This document shows positions 32,917 through 41,965 of a stretch of 64,000 nt of DNA, piece after piece; the stretch's first letter is position 1; every line of letters begins with the position of its first letter. The DNA comes from Halobacillus kuroshimensis DSM 18393 (lineage in GTDB: Bacteria > Bacillota > Bacilli > Bacillales > Halobacillaceae). The translations under genes and the position numbers were made by a program. The notes beneath the pieces are model-generated. The model was not told the DNA's origin and did no database searches. It saw nothing but the letters and a program-made list of their open reading frames with translations. The stretch covers positions 1 to 64,000 of the forward strand of contig NZ_AUDY01000016.1 in NCBI RefSeq assembly GCF_000425705.1, read 5' to 3'.

Positions 32917-34272
32917 ATGTGGAAACAACTGCTTTATTCAAAAAGCATATGGATCAAAATCGCCTGTATCGTAATCGGTATTACGATGCCGTTGTGGCTG
33001 AGTATTGAACGGACAGGCATTGATGAATGGATGGGAACCCTCCAAACCGACCCCGATGGAAGCACCCTGATGCTTGCTGCCTTCGGCCTTGTCATGCTGA
33101 ACACCATCCGGGCGCTGCCCCATTATATCGGTGCCCTCCTTCTTGGTGATGAATTAGGCAGACGCCTGGAACGGCCCTGGCTGAAGATTGCTGTACCGTT
33201 TGTCATCATTCCTCTTGTCTATGCCATCATCAACGGGTATAATTCGATCAACTATCATTTTGGCGGACCCGCCATCATTCTATTATTGTCCATAGCTGTT
33301 CTTCACCTGTTAGGAAAAGGGCAGCTCCGCCCGATTTACAAAGCCTTTATTCTCGCCCAGCTTTTATTCGGATTCCAGTGGCTGGACACGATCACATACC
33401 TGACAGCATTCGGATTCGGGGGCGGAGAACTTTCCATGCTGGTGAAAACTACGGCAGAACTGCTCGGATTTGAACAGGCGATCAGCCTTTACAGCTTCCT
33501 TTTCTTCGCCTTCTTTATTAGTAACGCTACCGTCCTTGCTGTCTACCTGACTATGGCAGAACAGAAAACACGAATGAGGCAGGACCTCGATATTGCCCGT
33601 CTCGACATGGTGGAATCCAGATCCGGCCGGGAAGCTCTGCACCTCGTTCATGATTTGAAAACACCACTCTCTTTAATGGAAGGGCTCAACTCCCTCATCC
33701 AGATGAAGACAGAAGACAGGGAAATCCTGCAGTACACCAATAAAATATCCTCATCCATCCAAGCCACCAGCGATATGGTTTCCGAAATCCTCTATCATGA
33801 AAAAAAGAACTGGTGTTCATTAAAGACTTTCATCGAATATGTCAGGGCCAATAAACTGTCAGAATCGGAGACGATGTACACGTTTGACCTGGCTGCGGAT
33901 GAAGAACTGGAAATCAACATCAACAAAATCCGTATGACAAGAGCGCTTGTCAACTTAATTGATAATGCCGGAGATGCGGTCGAAGGAAAAGCAGATGCTA
34001 AAGTTACGATTGCTACGAAAGAGAGCAGGCAGGGCGTATCCGTCGGTGTCCAGGATAACGGCCATGGTATCAGCAAAGAGAACATCAATAAAATATGGAA
34101 TGCAGGCTACAGTACGAAATCCCATCCGGGCGTCGGCCTGACATTTGTGAAAAACGTCGTGAAAGAGCATGGCGCTGAAATGACGATTGAAAGTAAGAAA
34201 GGCATAGGAACTACGTTCTGGATTCACTTACCGAAGGAGAGAGTACGAGATGAAAATATTAATCATGGATAA
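32917..34272 (+). CDS. Membrane sensor histidine kinase
   Basis: About 451 residues. The N-terminal ~215 carry about six membrane helices without a large outside loop, so the signal is probably sensed in or near the membrane. The phosphorylated His is in LVHDLKTPLSLMEG, the N-box is NLIDNAGDAV, and the G-boxes are VQDNGHGI and HPGVGLTFVKNVVKEHG, followed by GIGTTFWIHLP. It overlaps the response regulator gene by 23 bases. This pair resembles the CitA/DcuS or GlnK-type class, judging mainly from the partner. ATG 32917 sits behind TGAGGA. Confidence 0.88.
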   Translation: MWKQLLYSKSIWIKIACIVIGITMPLWLSIERTGIDEWMGTLQTDPDGSTLMLAAFGLVMLNTIRALPHYIGALLLGDELGRRLERPWLKIAVPFVIIPLVYAIINGYNSINYHFGGPAIILLLSIAVLHLLGKGQLRPIYKAFILAQLLFGFQWLDTITYLTAFGFGGGELSMLVKTTAELLGFEQAISLYSFLFFAFFISNATVLAVYLTMAEQKTRMRQDLDIARLDMVESRSGREALHLVHDLKTPLSLMEGLNSLIQMKTEDREILQYTNKISSSIQATSDMVSEILYHEKKNWCSLKTFIEYVRANKLSESETMYTFDLAADEELEININKIRMTRALVNLIDNAGDAVEGKADAKVTIATKESRQGVSVGVQDNGHGISKENINKIWNAGYSTKSHPGVGLTFVKNVVKEHGAEMTIESKKGIGTTFWIHLPKERVRDENINHG

Positions 34273-34870
34273 TGACGAATCTCTTAGATATATGCTTACG
34301 GAATTCTGCCGCCATGCCCAATGGGAGTCCGATACGGCTGCCAATGGCCGTGAAGGCGTGGACCTGTTCCTGAAAGGAAGCTATGATGTGATTCTTGTAG
34401 ACTACCATATGCCTGAGATGGACGGTTTACAGACGGTCAAGGAAATCCGCCGGCATAACTCGATCGTGCCTATCCTTGTCCTGACCGTCGACGAAAGGCA
34501 GGAGGTCGCCGACCGTTTCCTCGAAGAAGGGGCGACGGATTTCGCATTAAAGCCTGTGAAAGCTCCTGATCTTATTTCGCGGATCAAGCTTCACGCCCAG
34601 ATTGCGAATATGAAACATGTTCAGGAAGAAGAGGAAGATGTCTTTACCGCCAAAGGAATCAGCAAAGGCACGCTCCATTCCATCGCTCAATACTTACAGG
34701 AAAACCGGGAAGCCTTCCCTGTCGACGTGATTTCTAAGGAAATCGGCCTTGCCTACCCAACGGTCTACCGTTACTTAATGCACCTGCTGGAAGAAGGAAA
34801 AGTAAAACAGGTGGTGAGCCACCAGCGCATCGGCCGTCCGAAGAAATTATATAAATGGTATGCTCACTAA
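34250..34870 (+). CDS. Response regulator with DcuR/CitT-type DNA-binding domain
   Basis: A 206-residue regulator. The receiver domain (about 1-120) has the acidic pocket MDNDE, phospho-acceptor Asp51 (VILVDYHMPEMDG) and conserved Lys in FALKPVK. The C-terminal ~70 residues hold a helix-turn-helix of the citrate/fumarate type: ISKGTLHSIAQYL, then TVYRYLMHLLEEGKV and the closing GRPKKLYKWY. These systems usually respond to C4- or C6-carboxylates or to amino acids; the target is unknown. A Bax-inhibitor-like gene follows after 60 bases. Confidence 0.9.
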   Translation: MKILIMDNDESLRYMLTEFCRHAQWESDTAANGREGVDLFLKGSYDVILVDYHMPEMDGLQTVKEIRRHNSIVPILVLTVDERQEVADRFLEEGATDFALKPVKAPDLISRIKLHAQIANMKHVQEEEEDVFTAKGISKGTLHSIAQYLQENREAFPVDVISKEIGLAYPTVYRYLMHLLEEGKVKQVVSHQRIGRPKKLYKWYAH

Positions 34871-34930
34871 CATACATCCCCCGCCATCAGGGTACAGGGG
34901 TATCGAACGATTTATAAAGGAGGCTCTCTA

Positions 34931-35653
34931 TTGAGAACCAGCAACCCGATATTGAAAACAGAAGCGTTCCAGCGATCCCGCGAACAGGGGAAAACGATGA
35001 CACTGGGCGGAACGATCGCCAAAATAGCCGTTTTGTTCCTGTTCCTGCTTGGAACTGCCGGATATACATGGTACCAGTACGCCCAGGGTACCGACGTGAC
35101 GATGATGATGTTGATCGGAGCGGTCGGAGGTTTGATTTTCGCTCTGGTTACCGCTTTTATACCTAAAGCCGCTCCCATTACCGCTCCCATCTATGCGGCG
35201 TTGGAAGGGTTTTTGATCGGCGGTCTTTCTGCTTATGCGGAAGGTGCTTATTCCGGGATTGTCATTCAAGCGGTCAGTTTAACACTGGCGGTCATGGCTG
35301 CACTGCTTTTTCTATATGCCGCCCGAATCATTAAGGTAACGAGGAACTTCCGTTTGATGGTTGTTTCCGCTACCCTCGGAATATTACTCGTCTATCTTGT
35401 GCAGTTCATCCTGCAGTTTTTCGGCATGGAAGTGCCCTATCTCCATTCAAGCGGCCCCATCGGCATCGGCATCAGTTTATTTATTACCGCCATCGCTGCG
35501 TTGAATCTCGTCCTTGATTTTGACTTTATCGAACAGGGAGTGGAACGCGGTGCACCTAAGCATATGGAATGGTACGGTGCCTTCGGTTTGATTGTCACGC
35601 TGGTCTGGCTGTACATTGAGATTCTCAGACTCTTACAGAAGATTCGGCGCTGA
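34931..35653 (+). CDS. Bax inhibitor-1/YccA-like membrane protein
   Basis: A 240-residue protein with seven predicted membrane helices. The soluble N-terminus is followed by a hydrophobic core and the motif LNLVLDFDFIEQGVERGAPKHMEWYGAFGL near residues 192-221, which is diagnostic of bacterial Bax inhibitor-1-like (DUF4117/YccA) proteins. Some homologues are pH-gated calcium leak channels. It starts with TTG behind AAAGGAGG. It may share the transcript of the two-component system and has a strong terminator. Confidence 0.88.
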   Translation: MRTSNPILKTEAFQRSREQGKTMTLGGTIAKIAVLFLFLLGTAGYTWYQYAQGTDVTMMMLIGAVGGLIFALVTAFIPKAAPITAPIYAALEGFLIGGLSAYAEGAYSGIVIQAVSLTLAVMAALLFLYAARIIKVTRNFRLMVVSATLGILLVYLVQFILQFFGMEVPYLHSSGPIGIGISLFITAIAALNLVLDFDFIEQGVERGAPKHMEWYGAFGLIVTLVWLYIEILRLLQKIRR

Positions 35654-35659
35654 AACACT

Positions 35660-35702
35660 AAAAGCATGGAAGGAACCTCAAGGTTCCCTCCATGCTTTTT
35701 TC
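35660..35702 (+). terminator. Terminator after the Bax inhibitor-like gene
   Basis: Long stem AAAGCATGGA plus GGAACCT pairing with AGGTTCC and TCCATGCTTT, then T-tract. Confidence 0.9.
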
Positions 35703-35783
35703 ATAGACAACACTTCCCTTTCTGTACATCCTCTTCCATATCTAATAAAATTTACGCTTGATTGCAAAAAGAGGAGGGGAAGA

Positions 35784-36038
35784 ATGAAAAAAGGAGCATG
35801 GTCCATTTCCATCCTATGTTTTTCTCTTTCCATCATTTTATGGATTCCCAACGTTTTTTTAAGCATCTCCAGTGGTGCCTGGATATTCACCTTTATTGCA
35901 GGACCTCCAGGAGCTGCTTCCGCCCTGATTGCTAAAAGCAAATGGTTGATCATTGGAAACCTCCTCATGTCCATAAGCTTTTTCTGGTTGATGGCCATTT
36001 TCCAAGTGATCGAGGGCATTGGCTATTACTTCTTTTAA
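35784..36038 (+). CDS. Small hydrophobic membrane protein
   Basis: An 84-residue protein with about three hydrophobic segments: SILCFSLSIILWIPNVFL near residue 9, WIFTFIAGPPGAASALI near 33, and WLIIGNLLMSISFFWLMAIF near 54. A strong site (GAGGAGGGGAAG) precedes the ATG. No family recognised. A terminator follows, and it stands alone between the Bax inhibitor-like gene and a convergent lipoprotein gene. Confidence 0.72.
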   Translation: MKKGAWSISILCFSLSIILWIPNVFLSISSGAWIFTFIAGPPGAASALIAKSKWLIIGNLLMSISFFWLMAIFQVIEGIGYYFF

Positions 36039-36049
36039 AAGCGCTGAAG

Positions 36050-36087
36050 AAGGGCAGCCCCTGAAGATTCAGAGGCTGCCCTTTTTA
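36050..36087 (+). terminator. Terminator after the small membrane protein
   Basis: AAGGGCAGCC/GGCTGCCCTT with inner CTGAA/TTCAG, then TTTTT. Confidence 0.88.
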
Positions 36088-36098
36088 TAACAAGATCA

Positions 36099-37385
36099 CT
36101 AAAAACCGTTGGTCTGTAAAAATGTGATCAGTGGCTCCGTGAGAGTCTCCGGCAGTGGAAGGTCCGGATCAGCATACGTTTCCAGATTTCCTTCGCGGTC
36201 TTCAGGGGCTTCCTTCAATACATGATTCATCCCTTCCACGAGAAGAAGCTCCGACTCCGGCGCCGCTTCCTTCAACCGTTCAGCTTCCTCTACTGGAATC
36301 TGAATATCATGGGTTCCGTTCACAAGTAAAACCGGCATATCCAGCTCCCTCAACTGGGCAGATGGATTGTAGCTCATCCACGAACGGAGAAACGGCTGCA
36401 GGTCAGAAGCAAATAAGCTCTGGAGGGGAGGGCTGACGCTTCCTGTATCCTCTCCGTTCCTCAGTTTCTCCAATACGTCCAGGCTTTCCTCATACAAATC
36501 CTCGGTCAAACTCTCCTCAAGCTGGGCTTCAAGTACTCGATCAATCGGCTGTCCAGCGCCGGCAAGGGAGACATAAGCATCCACAGCATGGCCTTCAGCG
36601 GCCATCATGCCGACAAGCGATCCCTGACTGTGCCCGATGACAGCTGTTTTCGTAAATCTGTCATCCCTGGAGAGTTTGTCGATCCATTGGCTGGCATCAT
36701 GAACGAACACTTCAAACCTCATGTTTTGATTATCCATAACAGCCTCACGGTTCTTCCCCGCGCCCCGCTTATCATAGCGAACAGAAGCGATGCCGGATTG
36801 CGCAAGTTTCCCAGCAAGCATTTTCAGGCTGTCATTCCTCCCCTGCACACCCTGCGAATTTCCGTTACGATCCGTCGGGCCTGATCCGGGGATGAGCAGG
36901 GCGACCGGCGCCTGTTCCAGCCCTTCAGGCATCATCAATTCCCCGTAGAGGGTGGCTGAATCCGTCTCTATACTCAGAAACTCCCCCACTTCTTCAGGGG
37001 CCGCTTCTTTTTTCTGCATTTGGAAACGATAGGACTGTCCTTCCTGGGTAAATGTCCCCGCAAGCTCCCCGTTTGTTAATTGTCCATGGAATTGAATGGA
37101 TTGACCCGGTACCGGCATCGTAAAAGCGACTTCCTCCCCGCCTGCCGCAATATCCGACAAGACGAAATCTTCCACGTTTTGTGCGGGGATGCTGATGGTT
37201 CCCTTCCATTCTTCTTGTTTATCCATATGTATAATAATGCCAAGCGGCTGTCCCGGCACTTCAATGGAACCTTCCCATCTTCCTTCCAGCATTTCAACAC
37301 TCCTTTCGCCTTCTCCACTTTCTCCCGTTTGACACCCAGCTAAGAAAAGAACGACCAGGAAGATGCCCCGTATCCACTTATCCAT
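36099..37385 (-). CDS. Alpha/beta hydrolase lipoprotein
   Basis: A 428-residue exported lipoprotein. The signal peptide ends in the lipobox LFLAGC (Cys18). Residues about 30-130 form a beta-rich N-terminal domain. The C-terminal ~280 are an alpha/beta hydrolase: LIPGSGPTDRNGNS near 163, the nucleophile Ser in VIGHSQGSLVGM near 248, an Asp in LLVNGTHDIQIP near 357 and the catalytic His in GMNHVLKEA near 387. Probably an esterase or peptidase on the outer face of the membrane. Monocistronic. Confidence 0.88.
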   Translation of the reverse strand: MDKWIRGIFLVVLFLAGCQTGESGEGERSVEMLEGRWEGSIEVPGQPLGIIIHMDKQEEWKGTISIPAQNVEDFVLSDIAAGGEEVAFTMPVPGQSIQFHGQLTNGELAGTFTQEGQSYRFQMQKKEAAPEEVGEFLSIETDSATLYGELMMPEGLEQAPVALLIPGSGPTDRNGNSQGVQGRNDSLKMLAGKLAQSGIASVRYDKRGAGKNREAVMDNQNMRFEVFVHDASQWIDKLSRDDRFTKTAVIGHSQGSLVGMMAAEGHAVDAYVSLAGAGQPIDRVLEAQLEESLTEDLYEESLDVLEKLRNGEDTGSVSPPLQSLFASDLQPFLRSWMSYNPSAQLRELDMPVLLVNGTHDIQIPVEEAERLKEAAPESELLLVEGMNHVLKEAPEDREGNLETYADPDLPLPETLTEPLITFLQTNGF

Positions 37386-37448
37386 CGATTCCCCACCCTT
37401 TCCTTTCTTAAATTTTACAGGAAATCCAGGTGAATATCACAACTTCAA

Positions 37449-37482
37449 TAAAAAAACTCCGCCTCTTCAAGGAGACGGAGTA
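37449..37482 (-). terminator. Terminator of the MFS gene at 37487
   Basis: Read leftward, ACTCCGTCTCC pairs with GGCGGAGT-type bases and is followed by a run of seven T. Confidence 0.85.
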
Positions 37483-37486
37483 AACA

Positions 37487-38659
37487 TCAAGCCTGCTGCT
37501 GACGGGATTTGCTGCTGTTCATAAAGAAGGTCATGAGCAGCATAAGGGCGAGGAATACAAGCACGATGCTGAATCCACCAGCCATTCCGAAAATTTCAGA
37601 GGCCAGGCCTACGATGTAACCGGCAATACCCCCGCCAATACCGGCGGCAATATAAATCAGCCCTAAGGCAGAGCCGCTTGTTTTAGACATCTGCGTCCCA
37701 AACGCTGTCGCTGTCGGGAACAATGCTGAGAAGAATAGACCGGCTCCTGCGAAAAGATACGGGAAGCTTTCCGCTACAAGGAAACTGATACCGACCATAA
37801 GCAGCGCCCCTGCCGAAAAGCTGATCAGGATCACCCGCTCGTTCACCCATTTTGTAATATAGGCGGCTGCGAGTCTTCCAACCATAAAGAAGACAGAGAA
37901 AATCGATAGAATAGCGGCTACCAGATCTTCTTTTTCTGCTGATGCCATGCCTCCTAAATCAAGCGATTTGAGGTAAACCGGGAAGAAGTTTGTAAAGGAA
38001 ACCTCCGCCGATACTTGAAAGACGAGAAAGATCATAAGGAAAACGAATTGAGCATCCTTCAACATCGGAATAAAAGCCTTCAAATCGACTTTTTCTGCTT
38101 TCCCTGAAGGGAAGGCTACACTTGTGATATAGATAATGACAGCGACCAGTGAAACCGCAATGCCTATATAAAAATATCTCCAGGACGCGAATTGGAAAAG
38201 GAAGTTCAATACTTGTGGAAAGATGACCATCCCAAGACCATAAACACCCATCGCGAGGTTGAACATCTGGTTCTGCTTTTCTGGATAAGCTGCGGGAACG
38301 ATCGCGTTGGAAGCTACCCCGAGCGCTCCAAGACCAAAACCGACAATCATATAAAAACCGAGGAAAAACATAATATTGGGGGCAAGGCCTGTACCCAGGA
38401 ATCCAAGACCCATAATAATCGAACCGATGATGGTCATCGTACGCAGACCTTTTTTGTCTGTGTAATATCCAATGATGACACTGGCAAGCGTAAAGCCAAG
38501 CTGGAAGATTAAAACGACAAGACCAAACTGGCTCATGTCCAGACCCAGATCATTTTCCACCTGGTCAAGGACAATCCCTTTGGTGTTGGTCACCCCGCCT
38601 GATATAAATTGAGTAAACATTAAAATGATTAAAGCGTGTAAACTTTTCCCTTTCTTCAT
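37487..38659 (-). CDS. MFS transporter, substrate unknown
   Basis: A 390-residue major facilitator with 12 predicted membrane helices. The loop 2-3 motif is degenerate (GYYTDKKGLRTMTIIGS near residue 64), and SALGLIYIAAGIGGGIAGY lies in the second half. It is not close to the drug exporters at 14180 and 16088; family members of this kind take up sugars or organic acids. AGGAGGTACC precedes the ATG. Transcribed alone, with about 270 bases upstream that show no further gene. Confidence 0.82.
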   Translation of the reverse strand: MKKGKSLHALIILMFTQFISGGVTNTKGIVLDQVENDLGLDMSQFGLVVLIFQLGFTLASVIIGYYTDKKGLRTMTIIGSIIMGLGFLGTGLAPNIMFFLGFYMIVGFGLGALGVASNAIVPAAYPEKQNQMFNLAMGVYGLGMVIFPQVLNFLFQFASWRYFYIGIAVSLVAVIIYITSVAFPSGKAEKVDLKAFIPMLKDAQFVFLMIFLVFQVSAEVSFTNFFPVYLKSLDLGGMASAEKEDLVAAILSIFSVFFMVGRLAAAYITKWVNERVILISFSAGALLMVGISFLVAESFPYLFAGAGLFFSALFPTATAFGTQMSKTSGSALGLIYIAAGIGGGIAGYIVGLASEIFGMAGGFSIVLVFLALMLLMTFFMNSSKSRQQQA

Positions 38660-38887
38660 GTATGGTACCTCCTGATCGTCTTTTGTATGGGAACATTTTC
38701 AGGAAATACCCCGGTTTTTTTTCAGTAAAACTCCATTCTTCTATGTAACCGTTTTTTTATAAGTATTTTTACTATTATTCCAGAAAAATGATCCCCTCTT
38801 CCTGCGGATATCCTTTATTTTCCCGGTTACCCACCACTAATAAAATCTTAAAACACGGCATGCAGAGACGGAGATGACCTGATCTAT

Positions 38888-38929
38888 GAAAAAAAATAAG
38901 GCTGGCGGGAGAACCCACCAGCCTTCATT
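38888..38929 (-). terminator. Terminator of the amidase gene
   Basis: AAGGCTGGTGGG/CCCGCCAGCCTT stem (one G-U) followed leftward by a T-rich tract. Confidence 0.88.
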
Positions 38930-38930
38930 A

Positions 38931-40322
38931 TTATATTAATGTTTCATAACGGTGGAACCATGGCTCCGCCTCCTCCAGCTGCGCCGCCAGTTTAAAGAGC
39001 GTCTTTTCATCTCCGAACCGACCTGTGAAGTGGGAACCGACAGGCACATGGTTCTCTTTCCAATACAGAGGCACACTCATCGCAGGGAGCCCCGTCACAT
39101 TGGCTGCCGGGGCAAGGTGGGCATAGGCCGCTGAAACAGCAAGGATTTCATCAATCGTCTTCTCTTCCCCGTTATAACAGCCGAGCGGAAGTGCTGAAGA
39201 AGCATTGACCGGGTGAAGGAGAACATCGTACTTCTCAAAGAACGCATGGAATTTCGCACTTTCAGCCGCCAGATAAAGACGTGCTTTTTCATAATCTAAA
39301 GCTGAATAGCCTTCTGCTTTTTCAATAAGTGTAGAAAGCATCCGTTCTACGCTGTGACGGTCTGCCGTTTTCCCATTCATCCGTGCCGCTTCTTTCACGG
39401 CCAAGGCGCCTCCTACGACCCACACCACGACAAAAGCGTCCATAAACCGGTTCAAATCAATGTCCGGATACGCCTGCTCGACGTGATGACCGAGCGATTC
39501 ACACAGCCGTGCCGTTTTATTTACGGCTTTCTGAACATCTTGACTGATCGGCATAACGTCGCCGAAATCAGCCATATATCCGATTTTCAACGAGCCCAGA
39601 TCGCGATGATCCAGGCCGGCATAAGGTTTTCCCTGCGCAGGAGTGGCAAATAGATCCCCTTTTTGCGGGCCTTCTAAAATATCAAGCAGGGCTGCACTGT
39701 CCCTGACAGATTTAGTCACCCCATGACTCACCGCAAAACTGTTCAAGTGCATGGAGAATGGCGTCCGACCCCTTGTGGGCTTAAATCCGAACAACCCGGT
39801 GTTGGAAGCAGGAATCCGGATAGAGCCTCCACCGTCACTGGCGTGGGCGAAAGGAACCATCCCTGATGCGACGGCCGCTGCAGCTCCACCACTCGATCCG
39901 CCGGGTGAGAAATCTCTGTTCCACGGATTTTTTGTAAACCCGAGATGTACAGACTCTGTCGCTGGTGTAAAGCCGAATTCCGGGGTGTTGGATTTTCCAA
40001 TAATGGTCAAGCCTCCTTTTCTAAAGCGCTTGACGAATTCATCATCCCACCCAGCCTTGAATCCTTCCATCACTTTAGAGCCATATGTTAAAGGATGGCC
40101 TTTCACAGCATTCAAATCTTTAATCAAGAAGGGCAGACCCATAAATGGACCATCGGTGTTCACAGGCTCTTCAATTTGATGAACAACCGCATTGAGATCC
40201 GGGTTTTTCCGGTTGATTACAGCCCGGTAATGATCGATCACTTCTTCAATTTTCCATTCTTTTTGAAGGAGTTTCATTCGAAGCTCCCACGCATCATAAC
40301 GGTAAAGTTCACGGTGTTCCAT
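38931..40322 (-). CDS. Amidase-signature family hydrolase
   Basis: A 463-residue amidase. The Ser-cisSer-Lys triad is visible: Lys in FLIKDLNAVKG near residue 68, and the two serines in the signature SPGGSSGGAAAAVASG near 138-153, followed by DGGGSIRIPASNTGLFGFKPTRGR. It is not accompanied by gatC or gatB, so it is an independent amidase of unknown substrate rather than the GatA subunit. Site AAGGAGG before the ATG. Single gene. Confidence 0.9.
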   Translation of the reverse strand: MEHRELYRYDAWELRMKLLQKEWKIEEVIDHYRAVINRKNPDLNAVVHQIEEPVNTDGPFMGLPFLIKDLNAVKGHPLTYGSKVMEGFKAGWDDEFVKRFRKGGLTIIGKSNTPEFGFTPATESVHLGFTKNPWNRDFSPGGSSGGAAAAVASGMVPFAHASDGGGSIRIPASNTGLFGFKPTRGRTPFSMHLNSFAVSHGVTKSVRDSAALLDILEGPQKGDLFATPAQGKPYAGLDHRDLGSLKIGYMADFGDVMPISQDVQKAVNKTARLCESLGHHVEQAYPDIDLNRFMDAFVVVWVVGGALAVKEAARMNGKTADRHSVERMLSTLIEKAEGYSALDYEKARLYLAAESAKFHAFFEKYDVLLHPVNASSALPLGCYNGEEKTIDEILAVSAAYAHLAPAANVTGLPAMSVPLYWKENHVPVGSHFTGRFGDEKTLFKLAAQLEEAEPWFHRYETLI

Positions 40323-40414
40323 TATGTTTCCTCCTTTATACTTTCCTGAATATGTACAGGTTTGTCCCCTTTATACCAGGGTAAAGTAAAACAAACAAAA
40401 GAGGGGGAAAAGGT

Positions 40415-41032
40415 GTGCACCCTAATATCTTCTGGGCGGCGTATGCGGCCGCTCTCATGACTTTGTCCTTGTTTATCAGTGCCGCCCATCAGGAAGGACT
40501 GCTTCAGCTGACCCGGACGTTTCTCTGTTTTGGTGCAGCTCCGTCTTTGATTGGATACAGTACAAGAAGGGGCTGCTGGTTCCGCTGTTCCTGGAAACGA
40601 CTGCTTCCTACGGTCTCCTGCCTGCCGGTAACTGCAGCGGTTTTTCTGGCAGGCACCACCGCCGCATACGACTTCCCGGCCGGAGAGACGCTGTCACCCG
40701 TTTGGATGGGCATCCATCTGACTCTATCGTTTTGGTCGGCGCTGCTTTTCTGGTCTCCTCTTTTGATTCCGGCTCCTTTTTTACGGAGACGAACCTCTAT
40801 GAAAAAGTTCGCCTATTTGATTGTTACAGGCATGCTTTTCTACTTTTATCACCAAGCCGCCGGTTATGTACAGGGAGAACCTGTATCCATCACGTTTATG
40901 ACCACAGGCACCACCGCATTGATCATGTACCTTTTCTATTTCATCCATACATGGGCAGCTGCAGAAGAACAAACGGACCGTCCAACGGTTAAAGGACAGT
41001 TCCACCGTTTCCAACGCAATGAGCCCTCATGA
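40415..41032 (+). CDS. Unrecognised polytopic membrane protein
   Basis: A 205-residue protein starting at GTG behind GGGGGAAAAG. About five hydrophobic segments are visible: IFWAAYAAALMTLSLFIS near residue 5, LPTVSCLPVTAAVFLAGTTAA near 64, IHLTLSFWSALLFWSPLLI near 99, FAYLIVTGMLFYFYHQAAGYV near 132 and FMTTGTTALIMYLFYFIHTWA near 160, with a polar C-terminal tail. The outline loosely recalls CtaG-like cytochrome oxidase assembly proteins, but I see no diagnostic motif and do not assign it. Confidence 0.68.
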   Translation: MHPNIFWAAYAAALMTLSLFISAAHQEGLLQLTRTFLCFGAAPSLIGYSTRRGCWFRCSWKRLLPTVSCLPVTAAVFLAGTTAAYDFPAGETLSPVWMGIHLTLSFWSALLFWSPLLIPAPFLRRRTSMKKFAYLIVTGMLFYFYHQAAGYVQGEPVSITFMTTGTTALIMYLFYFIHTWAAAEEQTDRPTVKGQFHRFQRNEPS

Positions 41033-41083
41033 TTCCATACTTACAGGGTAACAAGTACACATCTATTTTCACCACCGTAGACG

Positions 41084-41116
41084 AAAAAAAGCTGCCGGGA
41101 ACTTCCCCGGCAGCCT
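41084..41116 (-). terminator. Terminator of the CAP-domain gene
   Basis: GCTGCCGGG/CCCGGCAGC stem followed leftward by a run of seven T. Confidence 0.9.
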
Positions 41117-41123
41117 TTCCTGT

Positions 41124-41879
41124 TCACGTCGATCTCGGCTTCATGAACAACTGGGTCCAATACGTACCGAACCGGCCCTGTCCTTCTACGTAACCCACTC
41201 CGATATGAGTGAAATCCTCATGAAGAATGTTGGCCCGGTGACCATCACTGTTCATCCAGCCTTCCACTACTTCCTCCGGTGTCCGCTGTCCGGCTGCAAT
41301 ATTTTCACCAGCAGCAAGATAGGAGAAGTCAAACTGATCCATCATATCAAACGGACTTCCATAAGTGGGCGATTCATGACTGAAATAATTCTTATCCGCC
41401 ATATCCTGTGACTTCACATCGGCCATGCCGCTCAATCGATCATGCATTTCTAAAGGCGGCAGACCTTCTTCAGCCCGCTCTTTATTGACAAGGACAACGA
41501 CTTCCCGCTCATATTCACCGGGGGTGTAACTGTCCAGTGCCTGTACCTCCGCTGTCGGCTCGGCTCCGTCCTTTACATCTGGTTGAGAAGAGGAGGAAGA
41601 CTCAGCTGAAGGTTGTTCCCCTTCCTGTTCCGAGGGGGATTCATCTGGATAGGTCCATTGTATTTGATCTATAGAAGTAAAGAAGTCCTGAAGGTCCGAC
41701 CGGAATCCTTCCACTTCTTTTTTAAAATTGGTTTCCTGTACCCATCCCTGAATATGCTGGCTCACTTTTTCATAAGAAGCTTTCGGCCCTTCTTTAAAAA
41801 GGTCCTGAGCAGAGACAGGAGTAGCTGCAACAATAATGACAAACAAGGCGGCTGAAAAGAGGACAAATTTCTTTATCAT
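41124..41879 (-). CDS. Secreted CAP-domain (SCP/PR1-like) protein
   Basis: A 251-residue exported protein. A signal peptide (KKFVLFSAALFVIIVAATPVSA, cut near residue 25) leads to an acidic, Ser/Glu-rich linker (about 75-115). A C-terminal CAP domain (about 120-251) is recognisable by LVNKERAEEGLPPL, YFSHESP, AGENIAAG and WMNSDGHRANILHEDFTHIGVGY. It resembles Bacillus YkwD. The function of bacterial CAP proteins is uncertain; roles in the cell wall or spore surface are proposed. Monocistronic. Confidence 0.9.
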   Translation of the reverse strand: MIKKFVLFSAALFVIIVAATPVSAQDLFKEGPKASYEKVSQHIQGWVQETNFKKEVEGFRSDLQDFFTSIDQIQWTYPDESPSEQEGEQPSAESSSSSQPDVKDGAEPTAEVQALDSYTPGEYEREVVVLVNKERAEEGLPPLEMHDRLSGMADVKSQDMADKNYFSHESPTYGSPFDMMDQFDFSYLAAGENIAAGQRTPEEVVEGWMNSDGHRANILHEDFTHIGVGYVEGQGRFGTYWTQLFMKPRST

Positions 41880-41965
41880 GATGATTCTCTCCTTGGTTTG
41901 TGAAGGTATGATTCTATCTCCAGTATTCCATGCTCCCCTTCAAAAGGCAACTGTCCCGCTGTCTG

